Shown here: one piece after another, positions 1 through 10,170 of the stretch
How positions within the stretch are numbered: position 1 is the first letter of the stretch
How the letters are laid out: the number at the start of each line of letters is the position of its first letter
Assembly: GCF_009729055.1 (NCBI RefSeq)
Contig: NZ_CP045484.1
Location: 1,364,001 to 1,428,000 of the forward strand
Direction of reading: 5' to 3'
DNA: 64,000 bases
Source: Sulfurisphaera ohwakuensis
GTDB lineage: Archaea > Thermoproteota > Thermoprotei_A > Sulfolobales > Sulfolobaceae
Position numbers and translations under genes: made by a program
The notes under the pieces: model-generated
The model's input: only the letters and a program-made list of their open reading frames with translations
Databases searched by the model: none
What the model was told of the DNA's origin: nothing

Positions 1-1
1 A

Positions 2-1261
2 ACAAGAGAACAAAATAGATGGAGAAGAACAGAGGTAATAAATTTAATAGCTTCTGAAAACGTAATGAGCCCTTTAGCTGAAACGGTTTATATGAGTGAC
101 TTTATGTCAAGATATGCAGAAGGTAAGCCATATAAAAGATATTATCAAGGAACAAAATATGTTGATGAAGTTGAAACATTAGCTATGCAATTAATGAATG
201 AAATTACTAATACTAAATTCTGTGATTTACGAGCTACTAGTGGGACTATAGCAAATGCTGCTGTGTTTAGAGTACTAGCTAACCCTGGTGAAAAGGCATT
301 AATTGCTCCAGTTCAAGCTGGGGCCCATGTAAGTCATACTAAATTTGGCACATTGGGAGCTTTAGGTATAGAACATATTGAGCTTCCTTATGATGCTGAT
401 AAAATGAATGTAGATGTAGATAAAGCTATAAAAATGATTGAACAGATTAAGCCTAAATTTATTGTGATGGGAGGAAGTTTATATTTATTTCCTCATCCAG
501 TTAAAGAATTAGTCCCTCATGCACATGCTGTTGGAGCAAAAGTAGTTTATGATGCTGCTCATGTTTATGGTTTAATAACTGGAAAAGCGTGGCATAACCC
601 ATTAGAAGAAGGAGCAGATATTATGACTTCTTCAACGCATAAAACTTTCCCTGGACCTCAAGGTGGTGCTGTATTTTCAAATGAAGAAGAAATATTTAAG
701 AAAGTTGCTGACACAATATTTCCTTGGTTTGTTAGTAATCATCATTTACATAGATTACCAGCAACTGCTGTTACTGCTCTTGAAATGAAATATTTTGGTG
801 AGGATTACGCAAAGCAAATAACTAAAAATGCAAAGGCTTTTGCTGAAGCATTAGCAGCTGAAGGTTTTAAGGTTATAGGAGAACATTTAGGTTATACTCA
901 GAGTCATCAAGTAGTGCTGGATGTTAGAAATTTAGGTGGAGGTGCTAAAATAGCTAAATTGCTCGAAGATGCTAACATAATAACTAATAAAAACTTATTA
1001 CCTTATGATCCACCTAGTGCTGTAAAAGATCCTAGTGGTATAAGGTTAGGAGTACAAGAAATGACCAGGTTTGGTATGAAAGAAGAAGAAATGAGAGAAA
1101 TAGCAAAGCTAATGAGAGAAGTGGCAATTGATGGTAAAGATCCAAATGAAGTAAAGAAAAAAGTAATTGAATTTAGAAAGAATTATTTAGAGGTCAAATA
1201 CACATTCAGCGTCGATTTATCAAAGTATTCTAATGGAAAAATGCTACCATTACTTATCTAA
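2..1261 (+). CDS. glyA: serine hydroxymethyltransferase (5' end outside window)
   Basis: PLP enzyme that interconverts serine and glycine and loads one-carbon units onto the tetrahydropterin carrier in the cytosol. The frame is open from base 2, and the residues before the first internal ATG (base 65) continue the family's conserved N-terminus ([14 protein letters not shown]), so the gene starts upstream of the window. The PLP lysine lies in [12 protein letters not shown], at about bases 641-643. The C-terminus overlaps the convergent stress-protein gene by 8 bases. The call is secure; only the first few residues are missing. Confidence 0.95.
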   Translation, partial: TREQNRWRRTEVINLIASENVMSPLAETVYMSDFMSRYAEGKPYKRYYQGTKYVDEVETLAMQLMNEITNTKFCDLRATSGTIANAAVFRVLANPGEKALIAPVQAGAHVSHTKFGTLGALGIEHIELPYDADKMNVDVDKAIKMIEQIKPKFIVMGGSLYLFPHPVKELVPHAHAVGAKVVYDAAHVYGLITGKAWHNPLEEGADIMTSSTHKTFPGPQGGAVFSNEEEIFKKVADTIFPWFVSNHHLHRLPATAVTALEMKYFGEDYAKQITKNAKAFAEALAAEGFKVIGEHLGYTQSHQVVLDVRNLGGGAKIAKLLEDANIITNKNLLPYDPPSAVKDPSGIRLGVQEMTRFGMKEEEMREIAKLMREVAIDGKDPNEVKKKVIEFRKNYLEVKYTFSVDLSKYSNGKMLPLLI

Positions 1262-1661
1262 CTAATATAACTGTTGTTGGTGCATTTACTGAAATAGATA
1301 AAGCAATTGAGCCAATATTTATATCACTATTTATTGATAGCCCTCTAGCACCTAGTATAACTGCATCATAAGAATTTTCTGATAAAAATCTTAATATTTC
1401 ATTACTTATGCTACTTTCTTTACTTGAGTATTTTATTATTTTAAACTCATAATCTACCCTTCCATTAACTCTTTTTTCTACTTTTTCTTTTATCGCTTGT
1501 TCATTACACTCTTCACATACATGAATAACTGAGATTTGAGAACCATATCTCATGGCAAAGTCTATAGCTAAATCTAGGGCTCTAAAGCTATTTTCTGAAC
1601 CGTCTATCGGAACTAAAATTTTTCTTAACCAGAAACTTACGGTATATGTAGGCTCAGTCAT
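1254..1661 (-). CDS. universal stress protein (UspA family)
   Basis: Small cytosolic protein of 135 residues with the Usp fold. It opens with a hydrophobic strand and the family's [13 protein letters not shown] segment (about residues 17-30). The glycines near the C-terminus (VILGARGLS, then [19 protein letters not shown]) match the ATP-binding G-2x-G-9x-G(S/T) type. The start ATG overlaps the stop codon of gap by 4 bases, so it is probably translated from the pgk-gap transcript. The physiological role of such single-domain proteins is usually unknown; this one may respond to stress or energy state. Confidence 0.85.
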   Translation of the reverse strand: MTEPTYTVSFWLRKILVPIDGSENSFRALDLAIDFAMRYGSQISVIHVCEECNEQAIKEKVEKRVNGRVDYEFKIIKYSSKESSISNEILRFLSENSYDAVILGARGLSINSDINIGSIALSISVNAPTTVILVR

Positions 1662-2675
1662 AATAGATACCCTTTCATAATTCCTAAAGTATCATTTGTA
1701 ACTTTAATTGATTCCTCTTTTCCCATAAGTCCAAGGGAAGCCCTAATAGCATCAATATTCTCTGGGACTACTATAGACTCTTGATGAACGCCATACATTA
1801 AGAATACTTCATTTCCATTAGTATAGATAGAATCTTCAAATACAACAACTTCTGGGATATCATATCTAACTCTGCCCATATCTCTTGAAACTTCAATAAT
1901 TTCAGCAGTAGAAGAAACTGTTGTACGTGAGGAATTAACCAAGATTATTCTAGGAGTATTAAGGAAAGTGTTAATGATGTCGTCTCTGTTAACCTTATTT
2001 TTCACTGTTAAAACCATTGTGTGTAGATGCATTAAAGTTGTGGGAGCAATAACAGCCATTGTAACTATATCAATTCCTTTTATTACAGTAAGAACATCTT
2101 TAGCATGATGACTAGGTACACTTGCTGGATCTGGAACAATAGAGTTTATAGGGCCTCTCTTAACCTCTTTCGGGTCAGCAGCTCTTCTCACTATTGTAGC
2201 TCTAACTTTTTCAACTTTACTAATCTTATTCATCGTACATATTATTCTTAGCATCCCAGTTGTGTTGCATGAGACAACTCTGATATATTTTTTGCCTTTA
2301 GCCTCATCATAGTTACATAAAGCAGAGAATGATATATCTGCCACGTCAGCTTTTTCCCCGCCTTGAAATAAGGCGTTCTTTCCGAGACTTTGATATAAAG
2401 GTTTATATGTTGCTCCAACTCCGTTTGGAGTAGTATCTACTACTATATCAGCCTCTTTTACCATATCTTCAATGGTGCCTGCAACTCTGATTCCAGACTT
2501 TTCGAATTTACCAAGATTATCCTTTACTGTGTATATCTTTATGCCTTTTTTATCGGCAATTATTGCCTCATAATTTGGTGATGTTTTACCAACTCCTATT
2601 AATTCCATGTCTGGTTGTAATCTTATCGCATCAGCTACTCTTTTTCCAATAGTCCCGTAACCATTTACAGCTACT

Positions 2676-2689
<14 letters not shown>
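1658..2689 (-). CDS. gap: glyceraldehyde-3-phosphate dehydrogenase, archaeal type
   Basis: Tetrameric cytosolic enzyme that interconverts glyceraldehyde 3-phosphate and 1,3-bisphosphoglycerate using NAD(P). In Sulfolobales it serves mainly gluconeogenesis, because the non-phosphorylating GAPN runs glycolysis. The Rossmann motif NGYGTIG is at residues 9-15 and the catalytic cysteine in SCNTTGM is about residue 141. The length of 343 residues is normal for the archaeal class II family. It overlaps the end of pgk by 14 bases, and the two consecutive pathway enzymes are clearly co-transcribed. Confidence 0.95.
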
Positions 2690-3923
<1,234 letters not shown>

Positions 3924-3949
3924 AATCTCATGTTTAAGATTAGAAAAAA

Positions 3950-3963
3950 GGTATATAAATAAG
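3950..3963 (-). promoter_or_regulatory. TATA box of the pgk-gap operon
   Basis: On the minus strand the stretch reads CTTATTTATATAC, a good archaeal TATA box. Its centre is about 30 bases before the chosen pgk ATG, which gives a nearly leaderless transcript. It sits between pgk and the gene on its right, so that gene is probably a separate unit. Confidence 0.6.
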
Positions 3964-3970
3964 TAGTATT

Positions 3971-4720
3971 TTAGCAAACAATATTAGACGCTAATATATT
4001 ACCCCATAATAGTGGTATTAAATATTTAGTCTTAAATTTTGGAATATTTACTTGAATTTCTACATTTCTCGGAGAGGTAGTTTTCAAAGTAACGTTAGGC
4101 TGCTCTACTGAAAAATATGAAAATGTATCTTTTAATATTTCTGTATCAATTTCCCTAAAAGCCCTGCATTGATAAATAGATTCAAAGCTTCCATTATTTA
4201 GTGTTAAAGAAACAGAATGACAACTAGTTTCTAAGGTTCTTTCAGTCATCTTGATGAATAGATCTTTCATAGCATAAGGTATTTCATATCCATAAGCTCC
4301 CCTAGGAGGTAAGAGCATCTTAATATAATCCTCATCTATCTTTGACTGCTTCTTTATTAACATATCAGTTGAAAAGAAAAGAAAAGTAGTGTTGCAAGCT
4401 CTTAATCTACTTAATCTTACCTCACCTAAGGTCAAGTAATCAGAAGTTACGTTCTTAAGTGCATTGTAAAAATCTAACTCTCTAATGTGTTCTGAGAAAG
4501 TTAGCATACCTTTTACAGAGAATAATCCCTTAATTTTTTCATCCTCAACGTAATATAATAAACTAAGGTTCCAATCCTTGACCTTCAGTTTCTTCATTGT
4601 TCTTTCTATTATACTCTTAATCAACGATGCGTTAGAGTTCTTTCTTATAATTAACCATTCCCCAAAATCATCAGTAACTGTTATAGAGTTATCATCGTCC
4701 TTCCGTTTAAAAAACTTCAT
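3971..4720 (-). CDS. conserved Sulfolobales-type protein of unknown function
   Basis: Not recognised. About 249 residues, soluble, without a signal peptide or clear membrane segment. It has a lysine-rich start (KFFKRKDDD), scattered cysteines (RACNTT, ETSCHS, YQCRAF, final C) and a central [20 protein letters not shown] segment that looks conserved. ATG at 4720 is preferred over the TTG at 4726. A TATA-like CTTTAAAT lies about 45 bases upstream. It ends just before the pgk TATA box, so read-through into pgk is possible. I infer a real gene from its length and ordinary codon use only. Confidence 0.6.
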   Translation of the reverse strand: MKFFKRKDDDNSITVTDDFGEWLIIRKNSNASLIKSIIERTMKKLKVKDWNLSLLYYVEDEKIKGLFSVKGMLTFSEHIRELDFYNALKNVTSDYLTLGEVRLSRLRACNTTFLFFSTDMLIKKQSKIDEDYIKMLLPPRGAYGYEIPYAMKDLFIKMTERTLETSCHSVSLTLNNGSFESIYQCRAFREIDTEILKDTFSYFSVEQPNVTLKTTSPRNVEIQVNIPKFKTKYLIPLLWGNILASNIVC

Positions 4721-4857
4721 TATCAAAACAACTAACCTCTTAATATTTTTTGATAGGTAAGATTTAAAGGTTCATAATAAACTAATGACTTTTAAAGATG
4801 CTTTTGTAATAAAAGAAAGCCATTCACTTTTTAAATCTACTTTCTAATATTATTATT

Positions 4858-4930
4858 AGCCGGGTCGTCTAGTGGTCAAGGATCGAGGGCTTTGGCCCCT
4901 CGGACCTGGGTTCAAATCCCAGCCCGGCTA
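4858..4930 (+). tRNA. tRNA-Gln (anticodon TTG)
   Basis: A full cloverleaf can be drawn. The acceptor stem is AGCCGGG with CCCGGCT, the anticodon stem GAGGG/CCCTC encloses the loop CTTTGGC (anticodon TTG), and the T arm is CTGGG-TTCAAAT-CCCAG. The discriminator base is A and CCA is not encoded. There is no intron. A TATA-like CTTTTTAAATC about 26 bases upstream fits a dedicated promoter. The DNA downstream is gene-poor, but I saw no second copy of the tRNA 3' end that would mark an integrated element. Confidence 0.95.
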
Positions 4931-5394
4931 CCTTTTTATAAAAAAATTATTCTTACTCCTAGGACTTTTAGACTATAACTGATAATACTCTTAGTATACT
5001 TTCAATCAGTAAAAGAAAACTGCATTAAACTAATTTAATAATTACTTGTAGTTATATCTTTATCTTCATTATAAATTATATTTATATGTCCTAATCTTTC
5101 TTCTTAGTTTATTTACGCGCATTATTACTTCGAGTATAATATTTTCACTAGTTTGCAAACCAATTAAATTAACTATCTTCTACAAAGAAGGAATTACTCT
5201 AACACTCCCACATTTGCAAACTTAGGTTATTAAAGGTTTAGCATATAACGCCTCTTATATACGTTTGAAAAACCAAGGGAAAGTTAAATAATTTATTATG
5301 GTTAAACCGTATACATGCTCTAACTATGGAAAAAATTATATATTAAACTGCTTTAAAAAAGAAATATTTATGGAAAAGACATATAATAAACATA
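4931..5394. other. intergenic stretch with repeated TTTGCAAAC motif
   Basis: AT-rich DNA without a credible coding frame. The palindrome GTTTGCAAAC occurs at 5151-5160, and TTTGCAAAC occurs again at 5213-5221, about 61 bases later, so it may hold operator sites. Near its right end AAATATTTATGG (about 5357-5368) is a plausible TATA box, placed correctly for leaderless transcription of the small gene that starts at 5395. Confidence 0.4.
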
Positions 5395-5556
5395 GTGTTG
5401 CATGTAATAATTATAACAGCAATAGGGGCATTAATAGTAAAATATTCTAAATTAGCTGCAGTTATTTTCTTTATATTAAGTACTATAGCTTTAGTATTCG
5501 ATAAATATGTAGAAAACAATTACTTAAAGAAGATAGGAGAGGATGCAAATGACTAA
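5395..5556 (+). CDS. small single-span membrane protein (53 aa)
   Basis: A short frame starting with GTG at 5395 (alternative TTG at 5398) encodes 53 residues. It begins with a long hydrophobic helix (VIITAIGALIV, then LAAVIFFILSTIALVF) followed by a charged tail, DKYVENNYLKKIGED. A TATA-like AAATATTTATGG sits about 30 bases before the start, fitting leaderless expression. The stop overlaps the start of the next small membrane protein, so the two form a pair. Function unknown. Possible roles include a membrane-stress peptide or an accessory factor left by a mobile element; neither is shown. Confidence 0.5.
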   Translation: MLHVIIITAIGALIVKYSKLAAVIFFILSTIALVFDKYVENNYLKKIGEDAND

Positions 5557-5770
5557 GAAATCGATTTTATCAGAATGGAGAAGAAGAATTTTGGAGGAGA
5601 ATCTACTTATAGCATTAATATTGCTCGAGCTATTTTTAAGCATTATATTTATTTTAATCGGATATCTTAAAGGCAATATATACTTTAGAGGAGTTGGAGT
5701 AGGTTTGGTAATTGCTTGTGTAACTAATGTAATAGCCTATTTATTTAAAAGATTTAGTAGCAAACATTGA
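5543..5770 (+). CDS. small membrane protein with two helices (75 aa)
   Basis: Overlaps the preceding small gene by 14 bases. After a basic, amphipathic N-terminus (SEWRRRILEENL) come two hydrophobic helices, IALILLELFLSIIFILIGYL and YFRGVGVGLVIACVTNVIAYL, and a basic tail KRFSSKH. A second ATG at 5549 could equally be the start. The first half resembles many tiny Sulfolobales and virus-encoded membrane proteins only in general character. Function not recognised. Confidence 0.5.
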   Translation: MQMTKKSILSEWRRRILEENLLIALILLELFLSIIFILIGYLKGNIYFRGVGVGLVIACVTNVIAYLFKRFSSKH

Positions 5771-6274
5771 AGTTAAAAATGTAATTAAATTCTAAGGGAT
5801 TATGACGATTTATATTAGGATTATCTTAGTTGAGCATTACGTTTAATCAAAGACTGTTACTGATCTTTTCTTTTTAATCAATCCTTATTTGTTGTGTTTT
5901 TGTTAAAATAAAACATCTTTTTCCATTTTTGAAAATTAATTCATTTGAGCAAATCTAACAGAATATTACTGTAATTAAGTACGAATATAATATAGATTTA
6001 ACTTGTTAGAATACGAGTAATATTTTGAACTTTAATTATTGTTTTTAGAAGTAGTATTGAGCTCTTTAAATTTTCTAAAATATTACTGACATAAAATCTT
6101 TGTATGCCTTATACCTGAATTTTAAGTCATGTATCTTACTTATTCTTTAACGTATTGTAACTTGTAAAATTCTCTCTTAAGGACTTAGCATGGTATTCTC
6201 ATCTGATGATATTTAGCTAAAAAGTTAAGAAAACAGGATTGTAGTTAATAATTCAAGAGCTTTATTAGAGCAAT
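5771..6274. other. intergenic stretch, nothing recognised
   Basis: About 500 bases of AT-rich sequence with stops in all frames. No RNA fold, repeat or convincing promoter was seen. It separates the two small membrane genes from the oppositely directed 467-residue gene, so it holds both transcript ends. Confidence 0.4.
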
Positions 6275-7678
6275 TTACTCTAACATTGCACACTGGTCTA
6301 CTTCATTTAATAGTTCTTCATATGTTATATCTGGGTTGTTTAGTATTATTTCTTTAGCACACTCCTCTACTCTAGTCTTATACTCCCACCACTGATTGTA
6401 AACGTACCTATTGGTTATTGATGGGGACTTACCAGCCAGTTCATCAACAACCTTGTCATACATCTCCTTCAACTCCTTAGCCTTCTCCTCAGCCTCTTTT
6501 AAACCATCATCATAAGAAACCTCAACCCAATCCACAATGAGTGCAGCAGCAGTGGCAATAAACTGCGGAAACGCAACAAAAAGATCAGAGACAGCCTTCT
6601 TAAACTTCTTACTCGCACCCATGAGACTATTTAGTGAATCATAAACGTTCATCATCTTAGCCCACTCAATTATAGCAGTAGTAGTTAAGTCAGAAGGAGG
6701 CTGAGCAATTCTCAGATAAACTAGTTGTATTCCCTTAATTGTTATTTGAGAAATATCGAGAATTAACCCGGCTAAACCGAACTGGGAGCAAGATGTACCA
6801 CAAGGTAACACAGCATAAACTGGGGCACCAATATCATTAAACTTAATGTAATCTAGGAAACTTGAAGAACAATAACCCCTAGACATTATTTCGCTACAAT
6901 TTGATAAGACCTCTTTAGTCACAGTATCAAATGTAAAACCGGGGTAGATTTCCAATCCTTGACTCTTTGCTACCACTGGGTTAGTACCAAAAGCAAAGTA
7001 GATGTAAGGATATGTATCTGAGGCAGGACGCATTACATCATTCCTAGCAGCTATAGAAAGATAATAACTACCCCCAGATGAATATGTTAAACTAGCTTTT
7101 CTAAAATCCAGTAATTGTTGTGTATATAGTAGTATCTGTGGTGCGTTGGTAAATATTGTTAGTATGCCTCCTTGGAATTCTGCTAGGTAGTTCCAGAAGA
7201 TGTTAAATGTTCCTTGGCAGTCTTTGAATAGTGGTGGGTTGTACCATGTTGGTGGTGTTTTTGTTTTGATTAGTGGTATTGCTCCTAGTCCTTTGTCTGC
7301 TATGTCGTCGATTGTTTTTCTATTTAGTTTTCCTGGTGATGTTGCTTGTGATCCTCCTTGGTAGACTATTAGTTGGTCTGGGGACCAGTATGGGGAGATT
7401 CCGCCTATGTAATACCAATCTCCTGTATCTGTTGTTTTTATGAGTATTCCTTGTCTGAAGATTTTTTCTGGAGAGTTTGAGGCTTCTTTTAATACTCTTC
7501 TACTTGAGGCTATTGCGGGGTAAATCTCGTATCTTTGTGTTGTTTGTAATGAGTTGTATCTTTTTAGGTTTTCTATTACGCAATTAGCTTGTTGTTGATC
7601 TAGTATTATTTCTCCGCCTATGATTCCTCCTAATATTCCGCCTAAGGAGCTTAAGGAGGGTGCTGTTTCGACTGCCAT
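6275..7678 (-). CDS. orphan 467-residue protein of unknown function
   Basis: Not recognised. The N-terminus is glycine-rich and hydrophobic (SLGGILGGIIGGEIIL, residues 10-25). The middle is rich in Tyr, Ser, Thr and aromatic residues with several cysteines (NCSEIMSRGYC, CGTSC). Next comes a hydrophobic helix (FPQFIATAAALIVDWVEV), then a charged helix of coiled-coil type (EAEEKAKELKEMYDKVVDEL). The ATG at 7678 has a TATA-like TTTAAATATTTAAA just upstream, so transcription is probably leaderless. Codon use is unlike the neighbours and changes along the gene: mostly A or C at third positions in the first 190 or so codons, G or T in a later block, then A/C again at the end. The composition and isolation suggest foreign, perhaps viral or plasmid, origin (inference). 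Confidence 0.6.
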   Translation of the reverse strand: MAVETAPSLSSLGGILGGIIGGEIILDQQQANCVIENLKRYNSLQTTQRYEIYPAIASSRRVLKEASNSPEKIFRQGILIKTTDTGDWYYIGGISPYWSPDQLIVYQGGSQATSPGKLNRKTIDDIADKGLGAIPLIKTKTPPTWYNPPLFKDCQGTFNIFWNYLAEFQGGILTIFTNAPQILLYTQQLLDFRKASLTYSSGGSYYLSIAARNDVMRPASDTYPYIYFAFGTNPVVAKSQGLEIYPGFTFDTVTKEVLSNCSEIMSRGYCSSSFLDYIKFNDIGAPVYAVLPCGTSCSQFGLAGLILDISQITIKGIQLVYLRIAQPPSDLTTTAIIEWAKMMNVYDSLNSLMGASKKFKKAVSDLFVAFPQFIATAAALIVDWVEVSYDDGLKEAEEKAKELKEMYDKVVDELAGKSPSITNRYVYNQWWEYKTRVEECAKEIILNNPDITYEELLNEVDQCAMLE

Positions 7679-8592
7679 ATTTTATTCTATCATTTTAAAT
7701 ATTTAAATCTATTCCAAAATGTTAATTAATATATTTAATATAAAGATTAACATAGAGATATACATTCATATAATTAAAGAATCTATAAATAGTATTATAC
7801 CTGAATAAAAACCAAAGAAGGTATAAAAAGATAGAGTTCAAGATTATAATAAGTTGTGAAATAAGTAGTAGTTATTAGGAAATCGCTACATCTTGGCGTA
7901 ACATTAATTTGATTATAGCTCTTTTTAGTCAGATGTACTTCGGTAACAGATATAGAACTAAGAATTATATTGAAAAATTTATTCATAAAATAAATATTTT
8001 AATCTTCTATATTAATGAAATCTGCTAAATAAAGTGAATTAATATTAGTTTTAATAACGAGAAAATACTGTGAATTATCTAAATGTTAATTGGCTTGTCT
8101 AGTCATAAAGCTCTAGTTTAGCATTGATATTAGTGAGCATCGGAAGTTAATTTATGTTGTGAATTTATTCTTAATAAATTGTAAATACTTTGTTGGATTA
8201 AACATTAGTTAAATGATATTTTATAGTAAATATTATGAAAATTTCTATGTTCTAGGAATTAAATCTTAGTTAAGCCGTATAATGTTAGAGCAATGTGTTT
8301 GTCATTTATGATCTTGACATGAACATTAATCTGATTACCTTTTGCTTTATTTTAAGATTTTTATATAAATAAACTAAATTTATCTCATAGTATGATATAC
8401 ATAATAATTCTTTCACTTAGTTCATGAAGTTCTTTTTTGTTAATATAATCATGTGGAGAGATAATAGTCTTTCATTCATTAAGTTTCTATTTAAACTTTG
8501 CTACACTAAGGAAATCTATTCTTATTTTTACTTTTTGTTGTTAATATTGATATTTCAAGCTTTATATATTTTATAATTGATATATAAGCAAG
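7679..8592. other. 914-base gene-free stretch
   Basis: Very AT-rich. The only frame of note (63 codons, minus strand, 7795-7986) has no homology that I recognise and no good start context. The left end carries the TATA region of the 467-residue gene. The right end carries a TATA-like run (TTTATATATTTTATAA) serving the gene at 8593. It may be decayed DNA of a former insertion, but I found no paired repeats to prove it. Confidence 0.4.
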
Positions 8593-9033
8593 ATGATAAT
8601 AACTAAGAACCGTGAATCAAAATGGCAAGTTTTTACGTTTTCAGAAATATTAGAAATAAAAGACCCTATTTCAATTATAGAGCTGCTTACAAATCCTAGG
8701 TTATTGTTTAACATAGCTGGTGATAATAAGGTGATTTTTATTTTGCCCTTTAAAAAAGATATTACTGGTCTAGTTCTTAAAAGAAGTTTGATTGGAAAAT
8801 TAGAAGGTCCTTTTATATATGATAGAATAGTAAAATATAGAATTTTAGGTGACAATTTTAAATATTTAATTTCATTTGAATTAAAAGAAAGGAAATTATT
8901 TATTTATTCTTTTCTTGCATACAGAGCTACTCTTTTAGATAAGTTAATTGGTGGAAATAAAGTATTAGAAGAGTTAACACCAGAAATATTTATTGGAAAA
9001 CATTTAGCTAGAGTGATATTGGGAGATTCGTAA
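8593..9033 (+). CDS. conserved hypothetical protein (146 aa)
   Basis: Small soluble protein of mixed alpha/beta character, with alternating hydrophobic strands (NKVIFILPF, LFIYSFLAYRA) and no signal peptide or metal motif. The ATG is about 26 bases after a TATATATTTTATAA box, so the mRNA is probably leaderless. Codon use matches the chromosome, in contrast to the gene to its left, and marks the return to normal core DNA. It converges on the next gene with only a few bases between. Function not recognised. Confidence 0.6.
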   Translation: MIITKNRESKWQVFTFSEILEIKDPISIIELLTNPRLLFNIAGDNKVIFILPFKKDITGLVLKRSLIGKLEGPFIYDRIVKYRILGDNFKYLISFELKERKLFIYSFLAYRATLLDKLIGGNKVLEELTPEIFIGKHLARVILGDS

Positions 9034-9040
9034 GATGTGC

Positions 9041-9394
9041 TCAAATGTAAGTATGTGGCCTGATTTCTGTTTTAGGTTTTAATGCTTCAACTATAATAAC
9101 ATTATTATTGCTTAATCTCTTTAATATATCCTTTATCAATACTTTTATTTTTCTCATTCTTACATCTTTCAATTCCTGGTTAATTCTTTTTAGTTCTTCC
9201 AATGTTTCCGGTTTAACTATATAATATATTTCATCATCCTCTTTTATAGCTCTTATTTCCTTTTCTATTTCTGCGGCTATTTTTATAATATCTTCCTCAT
9301 CTTTATCCTTGATTAATTGTAATGTTTTATTGGCTGCTTCTATTATTCTATCTTCATTCAGGTCATGAATTATATCTAATAGTTCATTTAACAC
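9041..9394 (-). CDS. small helical protein of unknown function (117 aa)
   Basis: Almost entirely alpha-helical and highly charged, with heptad-like stretches (EDIIKIAAEIEKEIRAIKED; ETLEELKRINQELKDVR) that suggest a coiled coil. The frame stays open upstream into the tRNA-Arg gene, where it merely reads the T arm, so that extension is not real. A TATATATTTAAG box at 9417-9428 puts transcription start at about 9394-9396, exactly at a GTG codon. I therefore take GTG at 9394 as the leaderless start. Function unknown. Confidence 0.6.
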   Translation of the reverse strand: MLNELLDIIHDLNEDRIIEAANKTLQLIKDKDEEDIIKIAAEIEKEIRAIKEDDEIYYIVKPETLEELKRINQELKDVRMRKIKVLIKDILKRLSNNNVIIVEALKPKTEIRPHTYI

Positions 9395-9416
9395 AAAAGA
9401 ATAATCTGCTTTTGAA

Positions 9417-9528
<112 letters not shown>

Positions 9529-9570
9529 GCTATAAAATTATATATTTTATCTTATAGCTTTTTTGTTATC

Positions 9571-10170
9571 TTATGTTGGGGGTATTTTGAAAACCTTAAT
9601 ATTCCATATGTTACCTATTATTTCTCCTAAAAGATCATATACTTTTTCTGCTTTGTTTAAAATCAAGAAATCATTACTTACTATTACTTCTTTCCTAAGT
9701 AATAGCATTTTATCTGTTTTATTTACAACCTCGACGTTGATTCCTAGTTTTCTAAGCTTGGAAGCTAATTCTCCACTTTTACTTATTTGAGAGTCGAGTA
9801 GAATTAAAGATTTTACATCTTTATGACTTAAGTATTCATTAACAAGAATAAGTGCCTCAAATATTTCTGGGTCATTTTTTCTTTTTCCTAATCCCAAATC
9901 TCTATAAAATCCGTCATCGCATAAAAATATCTCATCTTCATAAATAGCAGAAAGTAGTGTTATTGCTATATTATAGCCGTCAATTGCTATTTCACTTGGG
10001 TTAATAACTATTTTTCTTTTTACCTCTTCTATCTCTTTATCAGAATGAGTGCATCTGTATAATAAAAGCCTTTCCTTTTTACTTAAGTTGTATCTAGCGG
10101 TAACTAAATCTAAGGCTGGCTTTCTATTATATCCTCTGTTTAATAGGTATTTATAGTCCTCATATGCCAT
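9571..10170 (-). CDS. DUF434-family archaeal protein
   Basis: About 199 residues. The opening [20 protein letters not shown] and the core [17 protein letters not shown] match what I remember of the DUF434 family (uncharacterised, mainly archaeal). The C-terminal half ([23 protein letters not shown]) has a nucleotide-handling look but no known catalytic motif. ATG at 10170 is chosen because homology begins there; the frame is open to 10212 inside alaS. It overlaps the end of alaS by 11 bases and is the last gene of the long translation operon, so a role near RNA or tRNA is possible but only inferred. Confidence 0.75.
   Translation of the reverse strand: MAYEDYKYLLNRGYNRKPALDLVTARYNLSKKERLLLYRCTHSDKEIEEVKRKIVINPSEIAIDGYNIAITLLSAIYEDEIFLCDDGFYRDLGLGKRKNDPEIFEALILVNEYLSHKDVKSLILLDSQISKSGELASKLRKLGINVEVVNKTDKMLLLRKEVIVSNDFLILNKAEKVYDLLGEIIGNIWNIKVFKIPPT

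Noticed and set aside
7795-7986. 63-codon minus-strand frame in the gene-free stretch
   Set aside because: No recognisable pattern; low-complexity hydrophobic/aromatic residues as expected from AT-rich non-coding DNA.
8571-8855. 94-residue minus-strand frame over the gene at 8593
   Set aside because: Shadow of the plus-strand gene, which has the TATA box and better composition.
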